NCBI GenBank assembly: GCA_937926175.1
Contig: CALANV010000030.1
Coordinates: forward strand, 153,760-217,759
DNA: 64,000 nucleotides
Direction of reading: 5' to 3'
From: an uncultured Rhodospirillales bacterium
GTDB lineage: Bacteria; Pseudomonadota; Alphaproteobacteria; CACIAM-22H2
In this document: in pieces, positions 1 through 8,977 of the stretch
Position numbering within the stretch: position 1 is the stretch's first letter
Layout of the letters: each line of letters starts with the position of its first letter
The notes under the pieces: model-generated
Seen by the model: the letters and a program-made list of their open reading frames with translations, nothing else
What the model was told of the DNA's origin: nothing
Database searches by the model: none
Position numbers and translations under genes: made by a program

Positions 1-1184
1 TGCAGACCATCGAAGCCGATATCGCGGTGATCGGCGCTGGCATCATCGGCGCATCATGCGCGTATCATTGTGCCAAGCGCGGTCTCAAGGTCGCGCTGAT
101 CGATGCGGGCGTGCCCGCCGGCGGCACGTCGGGGGCGTGCGACGGCTACGTCGCGGTATCATCGAAGAAGCCCGGCCTCGTCATGGAGCTCGCGCTTGAG
201 AGCAAGCGCCTCTACCCGCACCTGGTAAGGGTACTGCCGCGCGACGTCGAGTACAGGGAAACGGGCGGCATGCTTCTCGTCGAGGACGCAGCCGACATGG
301 ACAAGCTCGGCGCCCATGTCGCTGCCCTCGAGTCGATCGGCGTGCCGGTCGAGTTCCTGGACAGGCGCGCCCTGCGCGAGGTCGAGCCAAATTTGAGCCC
401 GGCGCTTCATGGTGCGTTCCGCTGTCCGATCGAGGCGATCGTCAACCCGTATCTGATGACGCTCGCGCTCGTCGAAGGCGCGATCGCGTACGGCGCCCGC
501 ACGTTCTGGCAGACGCGGCCGACCGCGTTCGATGTCGTAGGCAGCCGCATCGCGGCGATGATGACGGGGCAGCTCACCTTGCGCGCCGAGCAGTTCGTCT
601 TCGCGGCCGGCGTATGGAGCGAGGATCTCGGCCGGCAGGTCGGCGTCCCGCTTCCGGTCATTCCACGGAGGGGCGAGCTGGTGGTGACGGCGCGGAGCAA
701 ACCGCTCGCGCGGCATTATCTTCTGTCGGCGAAGTATCTGGTGGCGAAGGCCGACCCGGAGGCGGCCAGGACATCGACGGATCCGCGCGTGCGGCTGGGC
801 CACGGCTTCGCCATGGAGGTCAACGCGCATGGCCAGTGCATCATCGGCTCGACCCGCAGCTTCGTCGGGCACGACCGCCGCACGACGCCCGAAGGCATCG
901 CCGTGATCCTGAGCGAAGCGGTCAAACGCGTGCCGGCGCTCGCCGGCGTGCCGGTCTTGCGCGTCTTCGCCGGGCTGCGGCCCTATGTCGACGACAAGCG
1001 GCCGATCATCGGGCGCAGCGGCGCGCTCTCGAATCTGCTGGTCGCGACGGGGCACGAGGGCGACGGCATCTGCCTGTCCGCGATCACCGGACATCTGATC
1101 GCCGAGCTCGCGACCGGACGGCGCCCGTCGCTCGACATCGGCGAACTGTCGCCGGACCGGTTCCGCACCGCGCTGGCGGCGTAG
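1..1184 (+). CDS. FAD-dependent oxidoreductase, DAO (D-amino-acid/glycine oxidase) family; first base cut off
   Basis: This is a flavoprotein of the DadA/glycine-oxidase fold that would oxidise an amine or amino acid using FAD. The reading frame is open from base 3, and bases 1-2 are 'tg', so the true start codon (ATG, GTG or TTG) probably begins one base before the window. The protein would then be about 394 residues. The dinucleotide-binding motif GAGIIG lies at about residues 12-17, and a C-terminal GLRPYVDDKRPIIG segment is typical of the family. A GTG at 27 is in frame but lies inside the FAD-binding motif, so it is not the start. The gene sits 12 bp before tctB and probably shares its operon, so its substrate may be what the transporter imports. 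The substrate itself cannot be read from the sequence. Confidence 0.85.
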   Translation, partial: QTIEADIAVIGAGIIGASCAYHCAKRGLKVALIDAGVPAGGTSGACDGYVAVSSKKPGLVMELALESKRLYPHLVRVLPRDVEYRETGGMLLVEDAADMDKLGAHVAALESIGVPVEFLDRRALREVEPNLSPALHGAFRCPIEAIVNPYLMTLALVEGAIAYGARTFWQTRPTAFDVVGSRIAAMMTGQLTLRAEQFVFAAGVWSEDLGRQVGVPLPVIPRRGELVVTARSKPLARHYLLSAKYLVAKADPEAARTSTDPRVRLGHGFAMEVNAHGQCIIGSTRSFVGHDRRTTPEGIAVILSEAVKRVPALAGVPVLRVFAGLRPYVDDKRPIIGRSGALSNLLVATGHEGDGICLSAITGHLIAELATGRRPSLDIGELSPDRFRTALAA

Positions 1185-1196
1185 CGGAGGCGCCCG

Positions 1197-1658
1197 ATGA
1201 CCGACATGACGCCGGGCCGTGCGCGCATCGGACAGAACGTCGGCGCCGGGTTGATGTTCGTGGCGGCCGGTCTCGGCGGCCTCTACCTGTCGCAGGATCT
1301 CGAGCCCGGCAGCGCGCTGCGCATGGGGCCCGGCTATTTCCCGCGCCTCTTGTGCTGGCTGCTGGTCGCAGCCGGCGTCATCATCGCGCTGCGCGGCGCC
1401 ATCGCCGGCGACAGCGCGATCGCGCGCTGGCACCTGCGGCCGCTCGTGTTCGTGCTGGGCGGGGTGATGGCATTCCGCTACCTGATCGAGCCCGCGGGAC
1501 TCGCGCTTGCCTCCGTCGTCACGGTGCTGCTGTGCGCGGCCGCCAGCCGCGAGTTCCGGCTGCGCGAGGCGATCGTGCTGTCGATCGGACTCGCCGTCGG
1601 CGCGATTGCGGTGTTCGTCTACGCACTGCGCCTGCCGATGGCGGTATGGCCATGGTGA
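1197..1658 (+). CDS. tctB: Tripartite tricarboxylate transporter, small permease subunit TctB
   Basis: A 153-residue hydrophobic protein with about four membrane segments, the usual size and composition of the small permease of TTT-family secondary transporters. It begins with ATG 12 bp after the oxidase stop, with a GGAGG ribosome-binding site at 1186-1190. The motif GYFPRLLCWLL near residues 45-55 is characteristic (families usually show PG.fP...). It acts in the inner membrane with the large permease encoded just downstream and a periplasmic binding protein. Family membership is clear from context; on its own TctB sequence is weakly conserved. Confidence 0.85.
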   Translation: MTDMTPGRARIGQNVGAGLMFVAAGLGGLYLSQDLEPGSALRMGPGYFPRLLCWLLVAAGVIIALRGAIAGDSAIARWHLRPLVFVLGGVMAFRYLIEPAGLALASVVTVLLCAAASREFRLREAIVLSIGLAVGAIAVFVYALRLPMAVWPW

Positions 1659-1706
1659 GGCGGACGTGATGACAACGACGTCGTCGCATAGGGGCCGCTA
1701 GCGTCC

Positions 1707-3206
1707 ATGGACGTCTTCGACAACCTCGCGCTCGGGTTCGCGGCGGCGCTGACGCCCATGAACCTGCTGTTCTGTCTGGTCGGCGCGCTGATCGGCACGC
1801 TGGTGGGCGTGCTGCCAGGAATCGGACCGGCGGGCACGATCGCGCTCCTGCTGCCGATCACCTATTACATGTCGCCGCTCACCGCCCTCATCATGCTCGC
1901 CGGCATCTATTACGGCGCGCAGTACGGCGGCTCGACCACCGCCATTCTGATCAAGCTGCCGGGCGAGTCCTCGTCCGTCGTGACGACGCTGGACGGTCAC
2001 GCGATGGCGCGCAAGGGCCGCGCGGGCGCCGCCCTCGCCATCGCCGCCCTCGTATCGTTCTTTGCCGGCACGGTCTCGACCGTTCTGCTGGCGGTCGCGA
2101 GCCCGCCGCTCTCCGCGCTCGCGCTGCGGTTCAGCGCGCCGGAGTATTTCGCGCTGATGGTGTTCGGCCTGATCGGCGCGGTCGTGCTGGCGCAAGGCTC
2201 GCTGATCAAGGCGGTGGCGATGGTGCTGCTCGGCCTGCTGATGGGGCTGACCGGCACCGATCTCAACTCCGGCCAGCAGCGCTTCACCTTCGGCATCGCC
2301 GAGCTTGCCGACGGCATCAACTTCGTCACGCTCGCCATCGGCGTATTCGGCATCACCGAGATCCTGATCAACCTCGAACAGCAGGTGACGCGCAAGCTCG
2401 ATGCGGTGATCGGACGGCTGTGGCCGACGCGCGAGGAAGCCCGCGCGGCCGCCCCCGCCGCACTGCGCGGCACGGCCATCGGCGCGATCCTGGGCGTGCT
2501 GCCCGGCGGCGGCGCGCTGCTCTCGGCCTTCGCCGCCTACACGGTCGAGAAGAAACTGGCGCGCGATCCGTCGCGCTTCGGCAACGGCGCAGTCGAGGGC
2601 CTCGCCGCACCCGAAGCCGCCAACAACGCGGGCGCGCAGACCTCGTTCATCCCGCTCCTCACCCTCGGCATTCCCTTCAACCCCGTCATGGCGCTGATGA
2701 TCGGCGCGATGACGGTGTTCGGCATCACGCCGGGGCCGGGCGTCATCACCAATCAGCCCGAACTGTTCTGGGGCGTCGTCGCGTCGATGTGGATCGGCAA
2801 CCTGATGCTGATCATCATCAACCTGCCGCTGATCGGCATGTGGGTGCAGCTCCTCAAGGTGCCGTACCGGCTGCTCGCGCCGTCCATCCTGCTCGTCTGT
2901 TCCATCGGCGTATACAGCCTGAACAACTCGCCGTTCGAGGTGGGGCTCGCCGCCCTGTTCGGGCTGATGGGTTACGCTTTCCACAAGTTCGGCTGCGAGC
3001 CGGCGCCATTGCTGCTGGGTTTCATCCTGGGACCGCTGATGGAGGAGAATTTGCGCCGCGCCCTGCTGCTGTCGCGCGGCGACCCGATGATCTTCATCGA
3101 GCGGCCGATCAGCCTGGGCCTGCTGATCCTGTCGGCGGCGTTGCTCGTCCTCGTGCTGATGCCGGCGATCGGCCGCGCGCGCGAGGCCGCATTCAGGGAA
3201 GAGTGA
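1707..3206 (+). CDS. tctA: Tripartite tricarboxylate transporter, large permease subunit TctA
   Basis: A 499-residue polytopic inner-membrane protein with the hallmark N-terminal GVLPGIGPAG segment (about residues 32-41) and the repeated GVLPGGGALLSAF segment in the second half (about residues 260-272), which marks the internal duplication of TctA proteins. Length matches the family norm of about 500 residues. It forms the translocation channel with TctB and couples uptake to an ion gradient, as known for the family. It follows tctB by 48 bp; the upstream AGGGGCC is a weak ribosome-binding site. The substrate class is unknown (tricarboxylates, dicarboxylates, aromatic acids and others are known for TTT systems). 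Confidence 0.92.
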   Translation: MDVFDNLALGFAAALTPMNLLFCLVGALIGTLVGVLPGIGPAGTIALLLPITYYMSPLTALIMLAGIYYGAQYGGSTTAILIKLPGESSSVVTTLDGHAMARKGRAGAALAIAALVSFFAGTVSTVLLAVASPPLSALALRFSAPEYFALMVFGLIGAVVLAQGSLIKAVAMVLLGLLMGLTGTDLNSGQQRFTFGIAELADGINFVTLAIGVFGITEILINLEQQVTRKLDAVIGRLWPTREEARAAAPAALRGTAIGAILGVLPGGGALLSAFAAYTVEKKLARDPSRFGNGAVEGLAAPEAANNAGAQTSFIPLLTLGIPFNPVMALMIGAMTVFGITPGPGVITNQPELFWGVVASMWIGNLMLIIINLPLIGMWVQLLKVPYRLLAPSILLVCSIGVYSLNNSPFEVGLAALFGLMGYAFHKFGCEPAPLLLGFILGPLMEENLRRALLLSRGDPMIFIERPISLGLLILSAALLVLVLMPAIGRAREAAFREE

Positions 3207-3427
3207 ACGCACATGCTTCGACCGGCCCGACGCGCCGAAAGGACGCTCGCATCTCGCCATCCCTCGTCGGAGGGAGAGATCGCCCGGTCCGACTCACCAT
3301 GGAACCGGACCATGCCGACGACCGATCCGCGATCTGCATTTCGGTCATGGCGATCCTACGCCGGTGCAATTGCGCGAATTCGGGCCTTAAGTCCACACTC
3401 GACCGATCAACCCGGGAGAAACAACCA

Positions 3428-4405
3428 ATGAAGCCGACACACATCCTCTCGCTCGTCCTGGGCCTCGTCGTGGCGGCGTTCGCCGTCCCCGCGGGCGCAC
3501 AGCAGAACTGGCCGACCAAGCCGATCAAGATCGTGTCGGGATTCCCGGCCGGCTCGGGCGTCCACATCGTGGCGCAATGGATCGCCGAGCCGATGAGCAA
3601 GGCACTGGGCCAGAACGTCATCGTCGAGCCCCGCACCGGTGCCGGCGGCAATGTCGGCAGCGAATACGTGGCGAAGTCGCCGCCCGACGGGCATACGCTC
3701 TATCTCGGCACCGCGGGGACGCACGCGATCAACGCCTCGCTTTATCGCAAGCTGCCGTTCGATGTGCAGAAGGACTTCGCGCCGATCACGATCCTGGGCG
3801 ACGTGCCGAACATCCTCATCGTCAACAAGGACGTGCCGGCGAACAACCTGCAGGAATTCCTGGCGCTGGCGCGGGCCAATCCCGGCAAGCTCAACTACGG
3901 CTCGAGCGGCAACGGCACGTCGATGCATCTGGCCGGCGAGCAGTTCAAGTACATTGCCAAGGTCGACATCGTGCATGTGCCTTATCGCGGCTCGCCGGCG
4001 GCAACCGCCGATCTGCTCGCGGGCCAGATTCAGGCGATGTTCCACCAGGTGCCGACTGTGATCGGCCAGATCCGCGAGGGTGCATTCCGGCCGCTGGGCG
4101 TCACCACGCGCGAGCGCGTCAAGGCGCTGCCCGACATACCGACCATCGCCGAGGCAGGCCTGCCGGGCTACGAGTCGTCGACGTGGTACGGCCTCTTTGC
4201 GCCGGCCGGCACGCCGAAGCCGACCATCGACCGCATCAACCAGATCGTCGTCGCATCGATCAAGGAGGGCGACGTCGGCAAGAAGATGGAAGCCGCGGGC
4301 ATCGTGCCGATGACCTCCACGCCCGAGGAATTCGCCGAGATCATCGACCGCGACATCAAGCGCTGGCGCGAGGTGATCGAGCGGACCGGCACCAAGCTCG
4401 ATTGA
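3428..4405 (+). CDS. TTT-family periplasmic substrate-binding protein (Bug/TctC type)
   Basis: A 325-residue extracytoplasmic binding protein. The chosen ATG at 3428 gives a clean signal peptide of about 24 residues ending PAGA before QQNWPTKPIK, and a GGGAGAA ribosome-binding site lies just upstream; the open frame extends further 5' but without coding character. The W-P-x-K/R-P-I-x-I-V start of the mature protein and the GYESSTWYGLFAPAGTP motif (about residues 246-262) are signatures of Bug receptors. It would capture the solute for the TctAB permease. A 221-bp gap separates it from tctA, which may let it be expressed at higher level from its own promoter, as is common for binding proteins. 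Confidence 0.92.
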   Translation: MKPTHILSLVLGLVVAAFAVPAGAQQNWPTKPIKIVSGFPAGSGVHIVAQWIAEPMSKALGQNVIVEPRTGAGGNVGSEYVAKSPPDGHTLYLGTAGTHAINASLYRKLPFDVQKDFAPITILGDVPNILIVNKDVPANNLQEFLALARANPGKLNYGSSGNGTSMHLAGEQFKYIAKVDIVHVPYRGSPAATADLLAGQIQAMFHQVPTVIGQIREGAFRPLGVTTRERVKALPDIPTIAEAGLPGYESSTWYGLFAPAGTPKPTIDRINQIVVASIKEGDVGKKMEAAGIVPMTSTPEEFAEIIDRDIKRWREVIERTGTKLD

Positions 4406-4550
4406 CCGGCGACGGGTCGGTACGGCCGGGAGCCGATCGAGCTGAACCGCCGGGAATAAGCGCGGCCGCATGGCCGTTGTGGGATCGCGCGCGGCGGAAC
4501 ATGGAATGGTCCAAACAGGCCGCCCGCGCCGTGACAGGGGACTGAATTCC

Positions 4551-5039
4551 ATGCGCAAGCGCATGATCGCAAGCATCGTCGCCCTCGCCCTCGTGGCCGG
4601 CTGTGCCGGCCAGGGCGGGCCGGGCGACTATGGCGTCAACAAGACCACGGCCGGCGGCCTTCTTGGCGGCATCGGCGGCGCCGTCGCCGGCGCCCAGTTC
4701 GGCAAGGGTCGCGGCCAGCTCGCGGCGGTCGCGGCCGGCACGCTTCTCGGCGCGCTGATCGGCTCCGAGATCGGCAAATCGCTCGACAAGGCCGACCAGG
4801 CCTATGCCAACCGCGCCTATGCACAGGCCCAGACGGCGCCGATCGGCCAGACCATCGTCTGGTCGAATCCCGAAAGCGGCCACAGCGGCACGATCACGCC
4901 CGTGCGCGAGGGCCACATCCCGGCGACCGGCGAATACTGCCGCGAGTTCCAGCAGACCGTGCAGATCGGCGGCCAGACACAGCGCGCCTATGGCACCGCC
5001 TGCCGTCAGCCGGACGGCAGCTGGCGCGTCGTTCCGTAA
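4551..5039 (+). CDS. Glycine-zipper outer-membrane lipoprotein (17-kDa surface antigen / SlyB-like)
   Basis: A 162-residue lipoprotein. The start at 4551 gives a short signal peptide with lipobox LVAGC (Cys18 as the lipidated residue), preceded by an AGGGGAC ribosome-binding site; an in-frame ATG at 4470 would bury the lipobox. Residues about 32-70 form a glycine zipper rich in GG..GG..AG repeats with KGRGQ between two hydrophobic helices, as in the Rickettsia 17-kDa antigen family. The C-terminal domain carries paired cysteines (EYCREF and TACRQPDGSW), matching the usual surface-antigen module. It probably sits in the outer membrane. Its function is structural or unknown; no operon partner is evident. 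Confidence 0.85.
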   Translation: MRKRMIASIVALALVAGCAGQGGPGDYGVNKTTAGGLLGGIGGAVAGAQFGKGRGQLAAVAAGTLLGALIGSEIGKSLDKADQAYANRAYAQAQTAPIGQTIVWSNPESGHSGTITPVREGHIPATGEYCREFQQTVQIGGQTQRAYGTACRQPDGSWRVVP

Positions 5040-5063
5040 TCCGCCGATACCGGGCGCGCCGGC

Positions 5064-5423
5064 CTATCGCACGAGCCCGCGCGTGCCCGACAGCGCCGGA
5101 TAGGCACTGTCGCCGCCGCGCCCTTCGAGCACGGCAAGGCGCGCCCGCATCGCCGCGATCTCCGCCTGCTGCGTGGCGATGATCTCGCTCGCCATCTGGC
5201 GGACGAGCGGATCGCGTCCGTATCGCAGCAGCGCCGCCGCCATGTCGACCGCGCCCTGGTGATGGGGAATCATCATCGCAAGGAAGTCGCGGTCGGGATC
5301 GCCCGTGCTGCCGGCGGCGTGCATCGCCTGCATCATGTCATTCATCGCCTGCGCGAGGGCGGCGGCGAACGCGTCCAGCTGCGCGTTCGCGGCATGCGTA
5401 TGCGTATCCGCGGGATCGGTCAT
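5064..5423 (-). CDS. DUF305 family protein
   Basis: A 119-residue protein with the DUF305 signature MMIPHHQGAVDMA (about residues 50-62, His54/His55), a four-helix ferritin-like fold often found in periplasmic proteins linked to copper or redox stress. The ATG at 5423 overlaps the stop of the upstream beta-propeller gene in an ATGA, so the two are translationally coupled. No signal peptide is visible with this start: the N-terminus is hydrophilic and histidine-rich (DTHTH). Either it is cytoplasmic or it is exported by another route. Metal binding by the HH pair is inferred from the family, not shown. Confidence 0.8.
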   Translation of the reverse strand: MTDPADTHTHAANAQLDAFAAALAQAMNDMMQAMHAAGSTGDPDRDFLAMMIPHHQGAVDMAAALLRYGRDPLVRQMASEIIATQQAEIAAMRARLAVLEGRGGDSAYPALSGTRGLVR

Positions 5424-6784
5424 GCGGTTTGGCTCCGGGCACCGGGTCGGACGTAGACGAGGTTGATGCTCTTCTTGTGCCGCAACGGGCCCGAGGGCAG
5501 CCGCAGCGCACCCAACGCGATCTTGGCGATGAGGCGGGGCGCGAAGGGGTCGCTGACGTCGAACGCGGTGCATACGGTCTCGCCGGCCGCCGGCGTGTTC
5601 GGCAGCTCGTCCTGCTCGTGCGCGACGTAGAGGCGCGTCGCTTCGGGATTGGTCCAGAGCCCGTGCGCCTCGCGCCCTTGCGTGAAGAACGTGCCGACGA
5701 CGCGCCGGCTGCCGGGGGCAGCCGAACGATCGATGATGGCGATGCGGCTCGACGGTACGCCGCCGGGTCCGCCGTCGTCGACCCGCGCGAGACTGACATA
5801 GACGGCCTTGCCGCGCGCGTTCTCGACGAACTCGATATGGTTGGGCCGTGCCTGCTGGCCGAGATCGACGGTATCGAGAACACGGAACGGTTCGCTGGTC
5901 TCGATCGCCGAGACGCGATCGGCCAGCTTGTGCGAAAGCCAGATCTCCTGCCCGTCCGGCGTCGTCTTTTCGAACGGCGTGAAGCCGAATGGATCCTGGG
6001 CGCGGATGTCGAGAGTCAGCCGCCGGGCGATCTCGCCCGTCCCGCCCGCGTCGGGGTCGATGGCGAGCACATCGACGAGCGGCACTTTCTGCGAAATGAC
6101 AAAGGCACGCGCGCCGGTACGGTCGAACCAGACCTGTGCCGGCCCCTCGATCGTCGACACGTAGAGCTTCGGTCCCGCCGGCCGTCCCTCGGCAAGGGCG
6201 GCCGCAGCGTCCGCGACGTCGATGATGGCGATACGGCTCTCGCCGCGCATGGCGACCCAGAGTTCACGTCCGTTGCGACTGAACGTCGGCTCGTGCGGTT
6301 CGCGCCCGACCAGGATGCCGGTCGTGATGCGCTCGGCGTTTGTGGTCGGCCCGGCCTGCGGATTGGGACCGTTGCCAATGACGCGCCGCGTCGCGGTATC
6401 GATCAGATAGACATTGCTGCTGCCGCGGCCGGTGGTCGCGATCAGGCGCGAATCGGGCGAAGGTGCGGCGCCGTGAATGTCGATCGCACCGTGGTAGAGC
6501 GGCTTGTGGGTCATGGCGGCATGTGGCGACACCGCAGCACCGGTCGCGAGGCGGAACGGCGGTCGCGGATCCTCGTCGAAGCTCGTGAGGTTGACCGCAC
6601 CCTCGACCGTGTTGGTGCGCGGATCGATGACGGCGAGCGTGTTCGAGTCCTCGTTGCAGATGAAGACGCGATCCTCCGCCCGGACGTCGTCGGCCACTTG
6701 CGCCAGCGAGGTCGCAGGCTCGAGCCCGGCGGTCACGAGGCCGATCGCAGTGCTTCCGAGAAATTCGCGGCGGGACAGGGTCAT
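5420..6784 (-). CDS. Tat-exported YncE/YVTN-type beta-propeller protein
   Basis: A 454-residue protein with a twin-arginine signal (SRREFLGSTAIG, residues 4-15), so it is exported folded to the periplasm. The body contains repeating blades with motifs such as SNTLAVIDPRTNTVEG, SNVYLIDTATRRVIG and ESRIAIIDVAD, typical of seven-bladed YncE-like propellers. No heme-binding motif is present. It precedes the DUF305 gene in a two-gene operon and is divergent from a molybdoenzyme that also carries a Tat signal, which suggests a shared periplasmic redox or metal role. Ligand and reaction are unknown; the Tat signal hints at a bound cofactor or metal. Confidence 0.8.
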   Translation of the reverse strand: MTLSRREFLGSTAIGLVTAGLEPATSLAQVADDVRAEDRVFICNEDSNTLAVIDPRTNTVEGAVNLTSFDEDPRPPFRLATGAAVSPHAAMTHKPLYHGAIDIHGAAPSPDSRLIATTGRGSSNVYLIDTATRRVIGNGPNPQAGPTTNAERITTGILVGREPHEPTFSRNGRELWVAMRGESRIAIIDVADAAAALAEGRPAGPKLYVSTIEGPAQVWFDRTGARAFVISQKVPLVDVLAIDPDAGGTGEIARRLTLDIRAQDPFGFTPFEKTTPDGQEIWLSHKLADRVSAIETSEPFRVLDTVDLGQQARPNHIEFVENARGKAVYVSLARVDDGGPGGVPSSRIAIIDRSAAPGSRRVVGTFFTQGREAHGLWTNPEATRLYVAHEQDELPNTPAAGETVCTAFDVSDPFAPRLIAKIALGALRLPSGPLRHKKSINLVYVRPGARSQTA

Positions 6785-7232
6785 GCCGACTCACCATCCT
6801 TTCCGTCGGGAGCGACGACTCGTTTGCCCCCGTCTTCCGACAAACTCTTCCGATAAATTCCGCGAACCTCGGGGATGTGCCATGACGCATTCGTGGCAGC
6901 CGTACCACCATTCGGCACAGTCGCGGCGCGGAACGCATGCCCGCCGGCGTGCGCGGCTTGCACGGTTCCGGGGGGCTTTCAAGCTGAGCGGTAAGCTTCG
7001 CCCCTCGGTGATGCGCGCACACGATTTTGCCCCGAACGGCGCGCTTGCTGCCCAGCCGATTCGCACGATGAACCGGTCTTCCGCGACCGGCTCTTCATCC
7101 TTCTGCGCAAGGTCGATGAGGGAGGCGTCGTCCGTCGATTGCCTGGAACACGGTGGCCGTGCCTTGCGTCCCTCAATACGGACGTCGTGCCGGCCGCACC
7201 GGACCGGCCAAGAGAGAAAAAGGGAGGAACGC
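6785..7232. other. 448-bp divergent intergenic region
   Basis: This region separates the beta-propeller operon (minus) from the molybdoenzyme gene (plus) and must hold both promoters. I see no convincing -35/-10 pair and no long inverted repeat. A minus-strand frame at about 6880-6930 encodes a short Cys/Trp/His-rich stretch (C..WWYGCHEC), but the flanking sequence does not look coding, so I do not call a gene. The ribosome-binding site AGGGAGGAA at 7221-7229 belongs to the downstream gene. Confidence 0.5.
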
Positions 7233-8561
7233 ATGGCAGGCAAGAAAGAGCGCGGACTGATCGAACTCTACCGCGACGATCCGGAACGGGCTGACGCGCT
7301 CGTGTTCGGTCGGCGCACGGGGCCGAGCCGCCGCGGCTTCCTGCAGGGCGCCGGGCTGACCACCATGGCGGCGGCACTCGGCGCCAACATCCCGTTCGCG
7401 CGGAACATGCCGGCCGGCCTCATCCCCGCCGCCTTTGCCCAGCCCGCGCAGCAGGGCCCGAAGATCCTGAAAATGGACGGGAAGGCCGATCTCGTGTTCC
7501 TCGGCGAACGGCCGCTCGTCGCCGAGACGCCCGAGCATCTGCTCGACGACGAGACGACGCCGATCGGAAAGTTCTACATCCGCAACAACGGGCAGATTCC
7601 CGACCCGGTTGCCGATCCCGAAGCGTGGGAAATCACGATCGACGGCGAGGTCAACACGCCGATCGAAATCACGCTGGCCGAACTCAAGAGCCGCTTCCAG
7701 CCCGTCACCTATCGCATGCAGCTCGAATGCGGCGGCAACGGCCGGTCCTTCTTCACGCCGGAGGCCCGCGGCAACCAATGGACCAATGGCGGCATGGGCT
7801 GCGCCGAGTGGACCGGCGTGCGCCTGCGCGACGTGTTGAACGCCGCCGGCCTGAAGTCGAGCGCGGTCTATACCGCGCATTTCGGCGCCGATCCGCACCT
7901 GTCCGGCGATCCGTCACGCCAGTCGCTGTCGCGCGGCGTGCGCCTCGAGAAGGCAATGGAAGAACATTCGCTGATCGTGTTCCAGATGAACGGGCAGGCG
8001 CTGCCGAACATCCACGGTGGCCCCGTGCGTCTGCTCTATCCGGGCTGGCCGGGGTCGGTTTCCCACAAATGGGTCACGCGGATCTGGATCCGCGACCGCG
8101 AGCATGACGGCCAGGGCATGCGGGGCACGTCGTATCGCGTTCCGATCGCGCCGATGATTCCCGGCGGCAAGGCGGATGAGTCGAACTTCCGCATCCTCGA
8201 ATCGATGCCGGTTCGCGCCATCATTACCAATCCGGCCAACGGCACCGAGCTGCCGGACGGCACGCGCCGCATCGCACTGCGGGGCGCGGCATGGGCGGGC
8301 GAGAAAACGGTGCGACAGGTCGACGTCTCGATCGATTACGGCGCGAGCTGGCGGAAGGCGGATCTCGGTCAGCCGCGGAACAAGTACGACTGGCAGCGTT
8401 GGACGGCGACGGTGATGCTGCCGTCGCACGGCTATTACGAGATCTGGTGCCGCGCCACGGATTCCGACGGAATGATGCAGCCGCATGTGGCGCCGAACTG
8501 GAACCCGCAGGGCTATGGCGGCAATCCCATCAACCGCATCGCCGTGCTGGTAAAGGCCTGA
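7233..8561 (+). CDS. Sulfite-oxidase-family molybdopterin enzyme (SorA/SoxC-like), Tat-exported
   Basis: A 442-residue protein. The ATG at 7233 has an excellent ribosome-binding site (AGGGAGGAA, 3 nt before it). Residues about 29-50 are a Tat signal (SRRGFLQGAGL). The molybdopterin-binding domain carries the family motif LECGGNGRSF with the Cys expected to ligate molybdenum, followed by QW..GGMGCAEWTGVRL. The GGPVRLLYPGW and SHKWVTRIWI motifs and a C-terminal Mo-co dimerisation domain with WCRATDSDGMMQP complete the sulfite oxidase architecture. It would oxidise sulfite or a related sulfur or organic substrate in the periplasm, passing electrons to the cytochrome encoded next. Note that many family members with this layout have unproven substrates. 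Confidence 0.88.
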   Translation: MAGKKERGLIELYRDDPERADALVFGRRTGPSRRGFLQGAGLTTMAAALGANIPFARNMPAGLIPAAFAQPAQQGPKILKMDGKADLVFLGERPLVAETPEHLLDDETTPIGKFYIRNNGQIPDPVADPEAWEITIDGEVNTPIEITLAELKSRFQPVTYRMQLECGGNGRSFFTPEARGNQWTNGGMGCAEWTGVRLRDVLNAAGLKSSAVYTAHFGADPHLSGDPSRQSLSRGVRLEKAMEEHSLIVFQMNGQALPNIHGGPVRLLYPGWPGSVSHKWVTRIWIRDREHDGQGMRGTSYRVPIAPMIPGGKADESNFRILESMPVRAIITNPANGTELPDGTRRIALRGAAWAGEKTVRQVDVSIDYGASWRKADLGQPRNKYDWQRWTATVMLPSHGYYEIWCRATDSDGMMQPHVAPNWNPQGYGGNPINRIAVLVKA

Positions 8562-8638
8562 CCCGGCGAAGGCCGCCGTCCGCAGGACCGGGCGGCGGTC
8601 GCATCCCGACCGGTTGCGGAACGATCGTCACGATCACG

Positions 8639-8977
8639 ATGCTTCGATGCACCGCCGTTGCGCTTGCCATCCTGTGCAGCCTGATGGAGCCGGCCCCGGC
8701 GCACGCGCAGCAGGCGGAGGAGACGCCCGAATCGCTGCCGCCCGGCGAGGGTCGCGAGGAGACGTTCTACGCCTGCACGCCATGCCACGGCTTCGCCCTG
8801 GTCCAGGCTCAGGGCATGACGCGGCCGCAATGGGATGCGACCGTCGACTGGATGATCGAGCGGCAGGGCATGGCCGAGCTCGACCCGGTCGACCGACAAC
8901 TCATCGTCGACTATCTAGCGACACATTTCCCGCCGCGTCAGCAGCGCGGCCACCCCAATCCGTTCCTGAATCGCTGA
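8639..8977 (+). CDS. Small periplasmic c-type cytochrome, likely partner of the molybdoenzyme
   Basis: A 112-residue protein with a signal peptide ending about AHA (residue 23) and a single heme c attachment site CTPCH (Cys46, Cys49, His50). Met residues in QGMTRPQW or RQGMAEL could be the distal heme ligand. It starts 77 bp after the sulfite-oxidase-like gene on the same strand, paralleling sorA-sorB pairs, so electron transfer from the molybdoenzyme is the natural inference. The start at 8639 was chosen because the signal peptide begins there. No strong ribosome-binding site is visible. Confidence 0.82.
   Translation: MLRCTAVALAILCSLMEPAPAHAQQAEETPESLPPGEGREETFYACTPCHGFALVQAQGMTRPQWDATVDWMIERQGMAELDPVDRQLIVDYLATHFPPRQQRGHPNPFLNR

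Noticed and set aside
1698..3260. A 520-codon minus-strand frame opposite tctA
   Set aside because: Low-complexity Arg/Gln/His/Asp translation, no motif, fully antisense to a well-conserved permease.
5429..6856. A 475-codon plus-strand frame opposite the beta-propeller gene
   Set aside because: No domain or signal peptide, whereas the minus strand encodes a Tat signal and propeller repeats.
6791..7243. Minus-strand frame with a Cys/Trp-rich motif (CAEWWYGCHEC) considered as a small metal-binding or PQQ-precursor-like peptide
   Set aside because: The rest of the frame is basic and non-coding in character, no ribosome-binding site or plausible start is near, and no PQQ synthesis genes are present.
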